Positions 11,154 to 22,309 are shown, numbered from the stretch's first letter. The stretch: 64,000 nt of DNA from Owenia fusiformis (GCA_903813345.2 CAIIXF020000008.1:23234822-23298821); one strand, 5' to 3'. The notes: generated from the letters alone by a model not told the origin. Program-made: numbers and translations.

Positions 11154-12715
11154 CTGGAAGTACACAAAACAAAACAAAGATAAATAAAATTTTTGATAAC
11201 TGTGAAATGAAAAAGCACAAAGGGCAACATTTTAAATGAAAACTATCTAATGCTGATACATCTGCATGTATCTAAAAAGAAGAGGCAAATACTGTTTTGA
11301 ACAAGAACCTTCATAATTTTTGATGCAATTTATTTTAGAATTAATAATACAAATAATACAATAGCCCATAGAAACCCATTATCCAATTAATAAGGTATTA
11401 TTTTCCCCATTTTGCTTGTTCCAATATTCAAGCTATTATTTCACTTTGACAGTTTACAGCCTCAATGTTTCAGCTAAGATTAATGTTTCTGGAATTCATA
11501 AATAATTTAGGTTGAATTTTATACAATAGGGGTATTAGTAAAGTAAGTGTCTAGACTGCTGCTATGAACAATCTGCAAGTTTTTCATGCTAACTAATTTT
11601 CTCTCTTTTCCACAGTATCTTAGTTAAATAATGTTTTATTTAACTATATGAACTTGGTCGCAAGCCCTGGTGTACGAGCCAGTATTCGAGTTTATATTAT
11701 TTGGCAACATCATTGCTATGGTATTTTGTGAAAATAATATGGCAAAAACATTTCCAAATAGAATCAGAATTATGATTAAGGACATATCACTAGCCACAAT
11801 AAGAAATGTTGGCTGCCAATGCAGAAGGCTCTTATAATAATGAAGTAATAAATAAACCTGTTATTAACGTATGTGAAATTAGAACATCATGAATAAATGA
11901 TCAACCCTTGTGTAAATCATACTGAAAAAAGAAGTCACAATTTACAACCCCTAGATACTCATACTGGGCCTTTGGGAATTCACATTAAAGCTTACAAATA
12001 CATATTAATATTTGTTGCAGTTTGGTGCCACTCTCCAGTCTCTTCCAGAAATCAAGGCTATTATTAAACATTATTCAAGATCATATTTGTGCCAAAGAAA
12101 ATGTTAGTTTTTCTCATTAGTCTTACAGTACTTTATCATTAGGGTCATGTACATGTACAGTATATACAAAATACTATGCATCTATAATGCATATGAATTT
12201 ATACCATTCTTGCATTTATTCTGTACATGTATTTCATTAATCCACATTGTCACTCATATTTTCTCATCATTTTAGATTTATTCATTCTTTCATTTTATCA
12301 AATATGAAGGTAATGCAGAATTTTCTCCTTCAGATCTCTAATAAAAACTTTACATAAGATTTAAAACATTAGGAAAACAAAGCTTGAACAGTGAATATTG
12401 GCCCTGTATTAAACATCTAGCTTACTTTAAAACTCATAACTGAAACTAGAGGAAAACATTGTTCCATATATGAAACCAGTGATATTACATATCCTATAGT
12501 AAATATGATGTGATAAGAATGAGAGAATGAAAGTGAACAGTTAAGAGAAATTGCTCTATGAATGTTGTTACTATTAGCATGCTCTCGATTTTCTTTTCCT
12601 TATAATTAGATAATCATCAGATAAAGCAATAACTCAATTCTGAACAGAAATAATAAAACGTTCAGATGCTATTTCTTTACTTATTATCAGTGTGAAAGGC
12701 CCTTGTTGACTATCT
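11154..12715. other. Intron sequence, nothing recognised
   Basis: Start of the roughly 30.5-kb intron (41617-11154) of the PALS1-like gene on the minus strand. AT-rich, with no recognisable coding or repeat structure. Confidence 0.5.
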
Positions 12716-12871
12716 GTTTTCACCATTGGGTACCCCAATAATCTCTACAGACAAAAAGGGAGTTGATGTTTTCACCATTGGGTACCCCAATAATCTCTAC
12801 AGACAAAAAGGGAGTTGATGTTTTCACCATTGGGTACCCCAATAATCTCTACAGACAAAAAGGGAGTTGAT
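12716..12871. repeat. Three exact 52-bp tandem copies
   Basis: Units start at 12716, 12768 and 12820 with GTTTTCACCATTGGGTACCC and end AAGGGAGTTGAT. No differences are visible between the three copies, suggesting recent expansion. GGGTACCC is palindromic inside each unit. Confidence 0.95.
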
Positions 12872-13565
12872 GAAAGTGTGTTCTGGTTGTATTCCTTTAC
12901 AAGGTATCACTTTCACATCTGACAAGAAACAAGAACCTGTTCAGACAGCTGAAACAGCTTTATCTCAGTGCTATAGGGTACAAATTCTACAAATACTCCA
13001 CTACATGTAAAATGCAGTGTTAGGGAGCAAGAATCAAGAAAAGAATCTATTAAAGATGCCAGTTCTACCATACTGACATGTTTTTTTAATTGTTTTATTC
13101 ATTTATTTACTTCCCTTGTTCAGCAAATACAACACTCCCTATACTTACACATCTAGATTATATTTTATAGGGGGGGGGCTATACTAGGTAGTGATAGATC
13201 GTATAATTATTGTGTTAGACAAATGCTTTACATTCTTGGTTTAGTTAGAACAGGGAGTTCCCTGAACAAGTCAAGATAGATTACATGCAGCTAAGTATGT
13301 GCTATAAGAAGCCCCAAAACACAAAGTTCAATGTTGATTCATTGTTACTAATTCATCACATTTCAAATGAATATCAAATTTAACAGGAGGAATTTATTAT
13401 TAAAATTCTAATGGCTTGTAACATATGTGCCTGTTAATATTTTTCCTAATATACTGTAAAATTGTCTTCTTAGCCCAAGACACAGTAACGTTAACACATT
13501 AATTAGTGGTATACTTTTCCACTTAACCGCAATCCAACCATACCAGACAAATCAAAGACACGTGA
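12872..13565. other. Intron sequence, nothing recognised
   Basis: No supported feature. A G9 run occurs near 13171-13179. Confidence 0.4.
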
Positions 13566-14045
13566 ATGTGCCTAATATATTGCTCTAAATGATACAATCT
13601 TTGAAAATTTAATATCATTCACTGAAAAAGAAAAAAGTGAAAAAAACTGCACTGAAAGCAATCTATTTTCCTTTTTATGACCGTCATTTTTGTTTCAGAC
13701 AACTTTCTAAAATTTCAAAGATTGTATCATTTAGAGCAATGTATTGAGCACATTTTCTGAAAAATTCAAAAGATTCTGTTCAGTGACCTTTCTTATGCTC
13801 CTACTTTTAGCTATTTTTCAGTCACATTTTCAGAGGGCTGAAAAAATTATTTCATCATGTTTAGGGTCATTCTGACTTAATGTACATCCTGATCCTGGTC
13901 ATGTAAATGTTATGTGGAAGTAGTTTAACTGACTGGAGGTCAAAACAGAACTCTGATATCTTGGTTCAAAAAATGTTTGAAATCAAGCATGGTTTTGTAA
14001 TTTCCTATTTTATCATTTCCTGATAGTATCATGAGACCTAAGTTC
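13566..14045 (-). mobile_element. Truncated copy of the 37.4-kb palindromic element
   Basis: Holds the centre and one full arm of the foldback element at 37381-38137: TAATATATTGCTCTAAATGA on the left pairs with ATTTAGAGCAATGTATTGAG at about 13730. The right arm then continues through CTTTTAGCTATTTTTCAGTC and TTGGTTCAAAAAATG to CATGAGACC near 14030. The outer part of the left arm is missing and the right TTAA is not kept, so it is a decayed partial copy. Confidence 0.7.
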
Positions 14046-16115
14046 CGCTATATTTATTTTCTTGTTTTATTTTACAATAAATATGACAACTGAAAAAAAT
14101 AACTACATGTATATACATCTCATATCAAAGAATAGTAGTATATCAATTTGATGATAGCACATTGTATTTGTTCTAAACTTAGTCTTGTATCAAGCTCAAC
14201 ATACAGGACATACCTCATTTCAATATGAGTCAATAAAAGATAGATATATATACAATGTATATATATATCTGGAGGGAAAGCTTTGGGCTCAAGACTTGGT
14301 GCAAGACTATTAAAAACTTTCCAAGAAGAAATGATGGAGTACGAGACAAGTACTACATGCACATGATCTTTGAAGAGTCCAATAAACCGACTAAATTTTC
14401 AACTATGAGCCCTTGAACTTTGACAAACCTATCTATAATTCAGAAGAGTGAGTACCATTATACATTTTACTTATCTCTGTTTATCAAAATATTCTACATA
14501 GAATATGAATGATGTAATAAAATAAGTAAATATTATATTTATTTACTTACGTTCCTTCATTAATCCAAGACAATATATGTCTAACTTTCAACATGCACCT
14601 TAGCTTGCTTCATTGAAATTCCATTCACTGTATGTACAAACCTAAACAGACCCCTTCTAAACATCAACAATTTGGTTTAAACATACACATATGCTGGAAA
14701 TATTAAAATTCCAGAATTCCAAAGTTGAATGGATTAAGTTTTATTCCTTACTTTATGTTGAGTAAACATAGAACTAATCTTGATAGGATTTTGACGGGTT
14801 GTTTTCAAATTCAATACAATTTCAACAAGCTTTTTATGCTCTTTTAGACCCAGATAGAATTCTTTTGAATATTGAACTTTTATATTTAAAACTTTCAGGA
14901 AGAAGCACTTAAACATAAAAATATTCTCTATTAGAGCAAAATAATTGCCAGAGTTATATAGGTGCATACATTTGTCTTGAAAAGAAATTGAGAATTTCAA
15001 TACTGTGTTGTTTATATCATGTTTTTCATCAGGTGATTTCTCAAAATAACCAGCTTTTTAGCATTGTGGGAAATCACAACACTATCAGTTTCTTTTAAAA
15101 ACATATTTCAAGGTTTCTCTAGAATGTCTGGCGAAGGGTAATATGAATGAAAACAACAGGCAAAATTATTAGAAATTGTAATTTCAGCATCGAAAAGGAA
15201 AAACAGGAAAAATTATGAAATGTGAAGTAATCTTGCCAGAAATAGTTTGCCTGATAAGATGCATACTCATAAGGTGAACATATTATATAAATGCACCTTG
15301 TAACATACCTTGGATGAAGAAATTGCAACTAAATTATTCATGTCTATGAGCTAGCCCACAGGTTTAATTAACACTCACATATCAGACATGCCCTAGATTC
15401 ATATTGTTTCTTATTGAAAACCACTTGATGCCAAATATTTGGGGTAGATTTTACCACTGGAGAAATATGGGGTCCAAGGACCCTACTTTGTCAGACATTA
15501 TTGAAAACACTTCCTTGTAAACCTAAAAATAAATCATTTCATTTGTTAATTCATTATTAATACTAAGCATTTAATAATCTTAGTGAAAAGACCAAGTATA
15601 AGCTGAATGATTTCTAAGAATTGGTCACAATCTACTTTGATAACTTCCATCCAAGTGACCGGCATTAACACATGCAAGGTACCTGAAGGCTGAATTGCTG
15701 AATTGTAGTACCCTATAAAGACCAAACATTAAAACATCTAAATTTTGTATTTGTAGTCAGGCAAGTGGCATCTTCTTCTTTAATTATCAGTATATATTTA
15801 TCAAAAGATCCATGAGGATTAAATAAACTCGATCAATGTTATAAATGGTAGGGTTAATTTTCTCTGCCAGAATCTAGATTAACTGACAAGTATGCATAAT
15901 ATATATATAAGCAGAATTCTTTGATCCCACAATCCGTTATCTGACACTCAACACATATTTTTGTCATGCAATGAAGGATATACACTGAATTGAGGGGATA
16001 TAAATCAAAATCTCAATCAGATTTAGGAATTTAAAATATTCTCTCTAATCCCTTGATGATTTCATGTAAATGTACTAAAAAGAGGTTAATCATCTGATTC
16101 TAACTAACAGTCCAT
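14046..16115. other. Intron sequence, nothing recognised
   Basis: AT-rich. Open frames at 14120-14362, 14734-15000 and 15119-15328 (minus) have compositions typical of AT-rich noncoding DNA (F, I, K, Y rich) and no domain. Confidence 0.45.
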
Positions 16116-16261
16116 ATATTATTATTATTATGAGCTTTATTATACTTGTATCCCACATTTGGGCAAAGTGTACAGCTTAAACAGAAAAAAAATGAAAAAG
16201 CTTAACTAATTATCTATATAGTATATTAACTAATCAAAGGGTGCTTGATCATTGCAAGATT

Positions 16262-18382
16262 TTATTGGATGCATTTCGTGTTTTTTTCTCTCTCGATAAA
16301 AATATTAGATATATATTTTGCTAGTATATTTAATATTATTCCCTCTGAATTAAATAGAAACATTAATTTATGTTCCACGTTATTCATGTTTTCTAAATTT
16401 TGACAGTGTTTTTTTATTTTATCCATGTAACTTGACCGAACATCTTTTAACTTATTGCATTCTAATAGGTAATGACATTCTGAACCGGTTTTCTTGTTAC
16501 ACATTAAACATTTTCTTTCTTCAATAGGGGTAATTGGTTTTGTGTAACGACCTGTTTCGATTTCTAATTTATGTGCGCTAATTCTTAGCTTTGTCAAGTT
16601 ATTTCTGTCTATTTCATTTTTGATTAAATCCAAGTAGGGTTCCTTGTTCCATTTTGCTTTTATTATCTTATAAAACCTCAATTTACCATTATTTGATTTT
16701 ATTTTAGTTTCCCAAAATTGTATGTATCTATTTTCCAGTAATTTCTTAATTTCTCTTGGTTTTAAGTTTAAATAGTTTGGTGAAGTACCATTGTAAATAT
16801 ATTTAAGTACATCATTGATGTGCGTGAGCCATGATTGTTTATTCATATCTGTCAGTTGTTTATTTACCTCAAGGGCTTCACGTAGAAGCGAGTCGGTTCC
16901 TTTATTGTTAATATGATTAAGATATTTCATTTGTTGATAAAACAAAGAAATAAATAGTGGAAACCTACCTAAATCGCCTCGTGTAGCGTCATTACTGGCC
17001 TTTCTGTTAACACCGAGTATCGATTTCATAAATGATATATGAAGAGATTCAAATGTTATTCCATCATATCCCTTTTCTAATGCCCATTGTGGGTCTTTTT
17101 TAATTTTACTCGAGTTTAAGATACCCGTACCCCATATATCAGATCCATAGAGGCATATGGGCTTTATGAGTTGATCAAATAGTTTTAAGCATAATGATGG
17201 TTTCATATTACCATTAGAAATTAGACTTAATAATTTAAATTTTGCCTTTTCAGCTTTGTCTTTGATATGCTGGGCTGCAGGTCTCATTGACCCACTTATG
17301 CTTAATTCCATTCCCAGGTAAATGTATCGTGAAACAGATTCTATTTTGTAATTTCCTATAAAGAAGTGATTATCAATAAGTCTACCATTTTTATTCATTA
17401 CCATAATTTTGGTTTTATCAGTGTTGATATCTAAGTGCCATTCTTCACAGTATTTTTTTAATTTGTCCAATTTGGTTTGCATTTCATCTTTTGAGGATGC
17501 GATAATTACTAAGTCATCAGCAAAAAGGAGGCTTCCAATTCGCTTATTATTTAATAATGGGTCTGTTTTGAGATCTAATGTTTTAATAATGTCATTTATA
17601 TATATATTAAATAGAAGAGGACTCAGGGGGTCCCCCTGTTTTATTCCCTTGTTACAGTCAAATTCATTGGTAAATAAACCCTCATTATCTAGTCTGACTC
17701 TTGCTTTTGATTGTGAATATATATGTTTTATCATTCTATAGAATAAACCGTTTACACCCGATTGCAAAAGTTTCAAAAATAATCCATCATGCCATACCGT
17801 ATCGAAAGCTTTCCTCAAATCAACAAAACACATATATATATTCCCTTTTTCACTTAGTACATATTTATCCACGAGGGTTCGTATTATGAACATGTGGTCA
17901 GTTGTTCGTGCTTTCTTTGTGAAACCGGCTTGATTTTCTGATATTATTTTTCTGTCATGTACAAAGGCGTAAAGTCTATTATACAAAATTATTGAAAATA
18001 ATTTGCCAAAGCAATCAGAAATAAAAATACCTCTGTAATTTCCAGGGTCTTTCGTCGTTCCTTTCTTAAATAACGTAACGACTGATGAAATATTCCATTT
18101 CTCAGGGAAAACTGTTTTGCTCAGTAATATGTTAAACATTTTACATATAACATTATTTAAAACTGAGTATGACGCTTTAATCATTTCATAGCTAATGCCG
18201 TTAAAACCCGAACTCTTGTTGTTCTTTAATTGCTTAACTGCCTTGTAAACCTCGTTTTCTGTTATTCTGAAGCTAAGTTCGTCAAAATGATTGTCGTTTT
18301 CTATTGATTTAACAATTTCGTTGACTTTTTTTGTTGTTTTCGGTATTTTTATCCTTTTCAAATAATTTGGAAAAATGTTCAT
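16262..18382 (-). CDS. LINE ORF2, reverse transcriptase part
   Basis: A 706-codon frame carrying the RT of the LINE. Motifs in order: SSGFNGISYEMIK (58-69), NYRGIFISDCFGK (115-127), FVDLRKAFDTVWHDGL with the first catalytic Asp (186-201), GIKQGDPLSPLLFNIYIND (246-264), and LLFADDLVIIAS with the catalytic DD (285-296). A C-terminal Cys/His cluster CLMCNK...HYLLEC (around residue 640) is the CCHC-like finger common in CR1-like ORF2 proteins. The true reading frame begins upstream in the endonuclease frame. The first 15 or so residues here overlap that frame and are probably not translated as shown. The nearest family is in the CR1/L2/Jockey superfamily; I cannot fix the clade by eye. Confidence 0.9.
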   Translation of the reverse strand: MNIFPNYLKRIKIPKTTKKVNEIVKSIENDNHFDELSFRITENEVYKAVKQLKNNKSSGFNGISYEMIKASYSVLNNVICKMFNILLSKTVFPEKWNISSVVTLFKKGTTKDPGNYRGIFISDCFGKLFSIILYNRLYAFVHDRKIISENQAGFTKKARTTDHMFIIRTLVDKYVLSEKGNIYMCFVDLRKAFDTVWHDGLFLKLLQSGVNGLFYRMIKHIYSQSKARVRLDNEGLFTNEFDCNKGIKQGDPLSPLLFNIYINDIIKTLDLKTDPLLNNKRIGSLLFADDLVIIASSKDEMQTKLDKLKKYCEEWHLDINTDKTKIMVMNKNGRLIDNHFFIGNYKIESVSRYIYLGMELSISGSMRPAAQHIKDKAEKAKFKLLSLISNGNMKPSLCLKLFDQLIKPICLYGSDIWGTGILNSSKIKKDPQWALEKGYDGITFESLHISFMKSILGVNRKASNDATRGDLGRFPLFISLFYQQMKYLNHINNKGTDSLLREALEVNKQLTDMNKQSWLTHINDVLKYIYNGTSPNYLNLKPREIKKLLENRYIQFWETKIKSNNGKLRFYKIIKAKWNKEPYLDLIKNEIDRNNLTKLRISAHKLEIETGRYTKPITPIEERKCLMCNKKTGSECHYLLECNKLKDVRSSYMDKIKKHCQNLENMNNVEHKLMFLFNSEGIILNILAKYISNIFIEREKNTKCIQ

Positions 18383-19826
18383 GCCATTTCTCTGGTGTTA
18401 TATACGCGGACTTATTGTTTCCGTCTTTTTGCCTTAGTTGCTCAAGTAGTGACCAATATTCTTTAGGGTCATTGTCATAAAGTTCTTCTAATTTATTTAT
18501 CATATTAGTTTTAAATTTCCTCTGTTTTATCTTACAGCATTTCCTATATTCCTTTAGCAACTTGAAGTAATTACCTCTAATCATATTATCATTTGGTGAT
18601 TTTATTAGTTTTGCTCCAATTGACTTAACCTTTCTTTTCAGTATACTGCAATCATTATCAAACCATTTTTGAGATATCGAGCCCCCTTTCTTTTTACAGG
18701 GTAACTTTTTTCGTAGTGTTCTTTTTGCTGTGTTAATTATAATTTTTTCGAGCTTGTCAATACAATCATCAATATTATAGGTGTCGTTTAGCTCGTAATT
18801 GAGTTCATTTATATCATTTCGTGTTTTTAAATTATTGGAGAGGTCCGTTTTAAATTGTACCTCATGACGGGCGTCCCATTTATATTTGATTGGTTTCATT
18901 TTGATAGTATGCCCATTGTTTTTAGTCCGATTGTTACCGTGGTCGTTTGGTATTCGTACTTGCATTAATAGAGAAATCTTGCAATGATCAGAGAGCACAC
19001 AAAGGTTATCATGAACCTTGAAGTACATAATATCTGGAAGCATATTTTCATGAATAATACAATAGTCAACTACACTGCTTCCATTCCATTTATGACAGGT
19101 GAATCTACCGGGCGAGTCCCCAAGTACTCTGCCATTTATGATTCGTAAATTAGATGACCTGCATAGGTCTAGTAGCTTCTTACCCGAAGCATCAACAACT
19201 GAATCCATGCTGGAACGTTCATTGATGGTGACATCGTTGGGACAAAGCAGAATGTTTGGGATATGATCATCATAACCGTGATTATTTTCAAAATCGCGTA
19301 CTTCACCTGTTCTTGAATTAAGATCTCCCATAATCATAACATCACCTATATTAGAATATTTATTTATTTCTTTTGTCAAAATCTCGTATGGGTCATCCCC
19401 TGAGTTGAATTTACCTTTTGGGTTATAGTTTGCAGGTGAAAAATACGTTATACATAAGTACATGTCATTACTTGTATTAAAGAACTTTTTTGAAAGTTTA
19501 ACCCACAGGATATCTGGTGTCTTCGTTTTGATTATTGTCGTTCCTGCTATATATGTATTTCTTATAAGTACAGCTAATCCGCCATGACGTTTCCTGCCAG
19601 ATTTAACTCTATTTACCGAAAATGATGTGAAGCCCTTAACTCTATCAAAACATATCGGGTCTTTTTCATCACCATGTGTTTCGGTTAGACAGACTATATC
19701 ATGTGTTATTAATTCTTTGATAAAATCATTATCGTGCAATTTGTTTCTTACTTTGCTTTCAATTCCCTGAACGTTCCAGCAAGCGATATTTAAATGTGTG
19801 GTAATGGTCGTATTTTTATATATCAT
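18309..19826 (-). CDS. LINE ORF2, endonuclease part
   Basis: A 505-codon frame with an exonuclease-endonuclease-phosphatase fold that nicks target DNA for reverse transcription. Visible motifs: NIACWNVQG (13-21, active-site Asn), VCLTETHG with catalytic Glu (45-52), GGLAVLIRN (82-90), MIMGDLNSRTG with Asp and Asn (164-174), SSVVDYCII (250-258) and LSDHCKISLL with the final Asp-His (278-287). After the domain comes a helical linker, ending HEHFSKLFEKDKNTENNKK. There the frame shifts in a run of seven A (plus-strand T at 18326-18332): with six A the frame would pass directly into VNEIVKSIEND of the RT. So either a one-base insertion broke this copy, or the run is a slippage site or a sequencing error. 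Confidence 0.9.
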   Translation of the reverse strand: MIYKNTTITTHLNIACWNVQGIESKVRNKLHDNDFIKELITHDIVCLTETHGDEKDPICFDRVKGFTSFSVNRVKSGRKRHGGLAVLIRNTYIAGTTIIKTKTPDILWVKLSKKFFNTSNDMYLCITYFSPANYNPKGKFNSGDDPYEILTKEINKYSNIGDVMIMGDLNSRTGEVRDFENNHGYDDHIPNILLCPNDVTINERSSMDSVVDASGKKLLDLCRSSNLRIINGRVLGDSPGRFTCHKWNGSSVVDYCIIHENMLPDIMYFKVHDNLCVLSDHCKISLLMQVRIPNDHGNNRTKNNGHTIKMKPIKYKWDARHEVQFKTDLSNNLKTRNDINELNYELNDTYNIDDCIDKLEKIIINTAKRTLRKKLPCKKKGGSISQKWFDNDCSILKRKVKSIGAKLIKSPNDNMIRGNYFKLLKEYRKCCKIKQRKFKTNMINKLEELYDNDPKEYWSLLEQLRQKDGNNKSAYITPEKWHEHFSKLFEKDKNTENNKKSQRNC

Positions 19827-19979
19827 TATAATACGTAAATATGTTAATTAACATTCAACATCTTACATCTTACATCCCGACATACTGAAAATATAATGTA
19901 ATGATTGCATATAGTGTACTTCTGCTGATAACGTCTTAAATGCGTAGAAGTATTATACATTCTTACTTGAATTTATAAT

Positions 19980-20530
19980 ATAATTAAACGTCTTATATAA
20001 CTTATTTAGTCGCTGATCCGTCTAAATTATACAGTCATTTTATCTGACTGAAGTGTCTTTGAAATTGTGACCTACATGTATATCCTGGCTTTAAACCATA
20101 TCTGGAGTATATTGATTACATATCGAATACATATCGGAAACTACTACTACATTATACTACAATACAATATAGTACAACACAATACAATACTACATTATAC
20201 TACAATACAATACAATAATATCGCTGGTCTTGAGTGAGTAGAAGTTAACAATCCGTTTATGGTCGTAAATTCGCTGACCAGTCTAGAGTATCAACAGTTC
20301 CTTTATCGATAGTATCTTTGATACTATGCCCTACATGTATGTCTTGACTTAAAACCGTAAACGGAATGAATGAGTAAAATTCGTGATTACATTCTTAATT
20401 ACCATAGTTTTACAAAATAATGAAACATCTTAACTAAATAACGTTTAATTCGTCTAGTGTAGTCACTGATGATCAGTTTAGATTACCATCAGGCCCCGGA
20501 TCTAGTATCTTTGATACTGTTGCCTATATC
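19980..20530 (-). repeat. Degenerate tandem repeats between LINE ORF1 and ORF2
   Basis: Three related segments lie about 200-250 bp apart: around 20010-20110, 20265-20370 and 20460-20530. Each has a GTCGCTGA/GTCACTGAT start, a TCTAGA or TTTAGATT block, a GTATCTTTGATACT-like palindrome and TACATGTAT...CTTG. The last one runs into the C-terminal codons of ORF1. A TACTACAATACAATA simple repeat sits at 20140-20222. The ORF1-ORF2 spacer therefore seems to have grown by duplication of the ORF1 end. Confidence 0.55.
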
Positions 20531-21830
20531 TTGGCCGAGATCCATAAAAGTTATTGTTGCTGGTCATGTTATTGTTGTTACGATGTGCTGGTTGGGAGAG
20601 ATTACAAAACCTTCTAACCGTGCGAAGTATATTCCCGCAGAGCATTCTAGTTCCTTGTTCGTTAATATGTACGTTATCTCTGTAGAGATGGGGTTTCGGT
20701 TGGCCATTCAGTCCTAGATTGTCATTGGGGCAGCATGTGACGTTGTCGTTATCGTGGAATAGTACTTCCAATTGGCTAGCTATAGATTTCTGACGGAGGT
20801 TCCATTTTGGGTTGTCTTTTCTCGGTGGTGGTGGTAAGGACACTATAATCTTCGAGTTCGGAGCCTTTGTTTCGTTGAGTTTGACCAGTTCCTCCATCGA
20901 TTTGATGATCCTTTCATCTGATTGTACTGATTTGACATCATTACTTAACACCTGGAACACTGTTATGTCTGGTTTTGAAGTTGAACCATTTACGTAATCT
21001 TTAGCCTGTTGAATTGTATAGGCCTGTTCAACTGACACGTTAAGTCCGCTCATCCTCTTGCCATCCACATGGGACAAAATGCTTGATCCGATTAGTTTAA
21101 CAGTTGGTTCCTTCTCGCTATTCTCATCGTTGGTTATTTCTATTAGATTGTTAGATTTCCTGGTTACCACTGTGTAAGGCGTGTCGTCTTTCTTCTCGTG
21201 TGCTAATTTTTTGCACTGGAGTTTGAGTTCAAAATTTTCCTCTTCCTTATCTTCTAAATACTGGTTTTTATTTTTTATTCTTTGTTGTAGCTCTTCCATT
21301 TCATTCTTATTTGATCTGATAACTGAATCCTGTTTCTCCACTTTCTTCCTCAGTGTGTTAAGATCGTGAAGTTCATCATCTTGTTTGGATATTACTTGCA
21401 TCTTTGATTGAATCTTTTCATTTAGTTCTTCGATTTCCCTGTTTTTTGAACTTATAATTGTTTGTTGGTGATCAATTTCACTTTGATACGCCTTAATTTT
21501 TCTGGCTTGGTCTGTAACAAAATCAGCTTGTTCTTTTCTTATCTTTCTTACTCTGCGTAATTCTGTATCATGCTCGCAAGTCGATTCTTCTCCTGAGCAT
21601 CGCGTTTCTTTCTGTGATACGTTGTTCACACTCACTTTGTCTATTAGATCGCAAACTGTATTTTCTAATTTTTCCATCTTTCTAGTTATTTTTGACAGTT
21701 CTTGCTGAAGGATGCTGGTCTCACAATGCTTGTGCATTTCCTGTCCCATATATAACTTACCAGTTGCCATTGTGTAAGATATCATCAAATAGATTGAAAT
21801 GTTGAACTTACATGATGTAGCCTCTCCCAA
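20502..21830 (-). CDS. LINE ORF1: coiled coil plus SGNH-type esterase
   Basis: A 442-codon frame. Residues about 40-225 are strongly charged heptad-like sequence (coiled coil, with E, K, Q and regular L/I). Residues about 245-400 look like an SGNH/GDSL hydrolase: VKLIGSSILSHVDGKRM supplies the nucleophile Ser block, VFQVLSNDVKS an Asn block, and LYRDNVHINEQGTRML the Asp-x-x-His block. The tail is rich in N, R and Q and ends SRPRYRQQYQRY, likely RNA binding. Esterase-type ORF1 proteins are known from CR1/L2-like LINEs. The likely start is an internal Met (MATGKLYMGQ or MGQEMHKHC) rather than the first ATG; no evidence decides between them. An alternative is a captured host SGNH gene, but position and strand argue for ORF1. 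Confidence 0.82.
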   Translation of the reverse strand: MGEATSCKFNISIYLMISYTMATGKLYMGQEMHKHCETSILQQELSKITRKMEKLENTVCDLIDKVSVNNVSQKETRCSGEESTCEHDTELRRVRKIRKEQADFVTDQARKIKAYQSEIDHQQTIISSKNREIEELNEKIQSKMQVISKQDDELHDLNTLRKKVEKQDSVIRSNKNEMEELQQRIKNKNQYLEDKEEENFELKLQCKKLAHEKKDDTPYTVVTRKSNNLIEITNDENSEKEPTVKLIGSSILSHVDGKRMSGLNVSVEQAYTIQQAKDYVNGSTSKPDITVFQVLSNDVKSVQSDERIIKSMEELVKLNETKAPNSKIIVSLPPPPRKDNPKWNLRQKSIASQLEVLFHDNDNVTCCPNDNLGLNGQPKPHLYRDNVHINEQGTRMLCGNILRTVRRFCNLSQPAHRNNNNMTSNNNFYGSRPRYRQQYQRY

Positions 21831-22163
21831 GGCAGTATATGTTACTGAGTGATTGATGTAGTATAGTCATTTTGTAAACATATTTCTTTACAAATCTAGT
21901 CTTGCATACACCCACTTCCCCCCCCCCCACTGCTCCTATTATCTACTTACTTATGAAGGACGAAGTATATATGATAGGGACTAAGATACATAATGGATTG
22001 GTGCAAGATTCAGGGTTCTCGCTTGGCTTTTCTCTAGTATTAAAACCTGTGTCTCTCAATTCAAATCCTTAACTCATATGAATTTAAAGTATTATATATT
22101 GCTTATAGAATTGCATAAAGCCACTTAGTATGCCACACAATGCTTGTGCATTTCCTGTCCCAT
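21724..22163. repeat. 26-bp direct repeat at the LINE 5' end
   Basis: The segment CAATGCTTGTGCATTTCCTG plus TCCCAT occurs at about 21724-21749, inside the N-terminal codons assigned to ORF1 (MGQEMHKHC), and again at about 22138-22163, outside the recognised LINE. It could mark an internal duplication of the LINE 5' region, with 21750-22137 part of the 5' UTR, or host sequence on which the element landed. Confidence 0.6.
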
Positions 22164-22309
22164 TCTCTTCATCACACAGGATAACACATGTGATGGTAGA
22201 AATAGGCAGGAGGGGGTACACAGGGACTTGTTGTAAGACTTCATTTTCCTATGACTACTAGTGGTCGGAGGTAATACCGCATTACCGACAACGGCACTAA
22301 TTTGACCTA

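Larger units (their letters stand above)
16117..21830 (-). mobile_element. Near-intact LINE (CR1/L2/Jockey group)
   Basis: Non-LTR retrotransposon read on the minus strand: ORF1 (21830-20502), a roughly 675-bp spacer, then an ORF2 holding an apurinic-type endonuclease (19826-18309) and reverse transcriptase (18382-16262). The 3' end reads AATAAAGCTCATAATAATAA, so it finishes in an (AAT)n tail rather than poly-A, as in the CR1/L2-like groups. No poly-A tail and no LTRs are present. All recognised catalytic motifs are kept. I see one clear break, a one-base shift between the endonuclease and RT frames. The 5' end could not be placed exactly, and no target-site duplication was found by eye. It lies in the large PALS1-like intron in the same orientation as the host gene. 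Confidence 0.88.
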
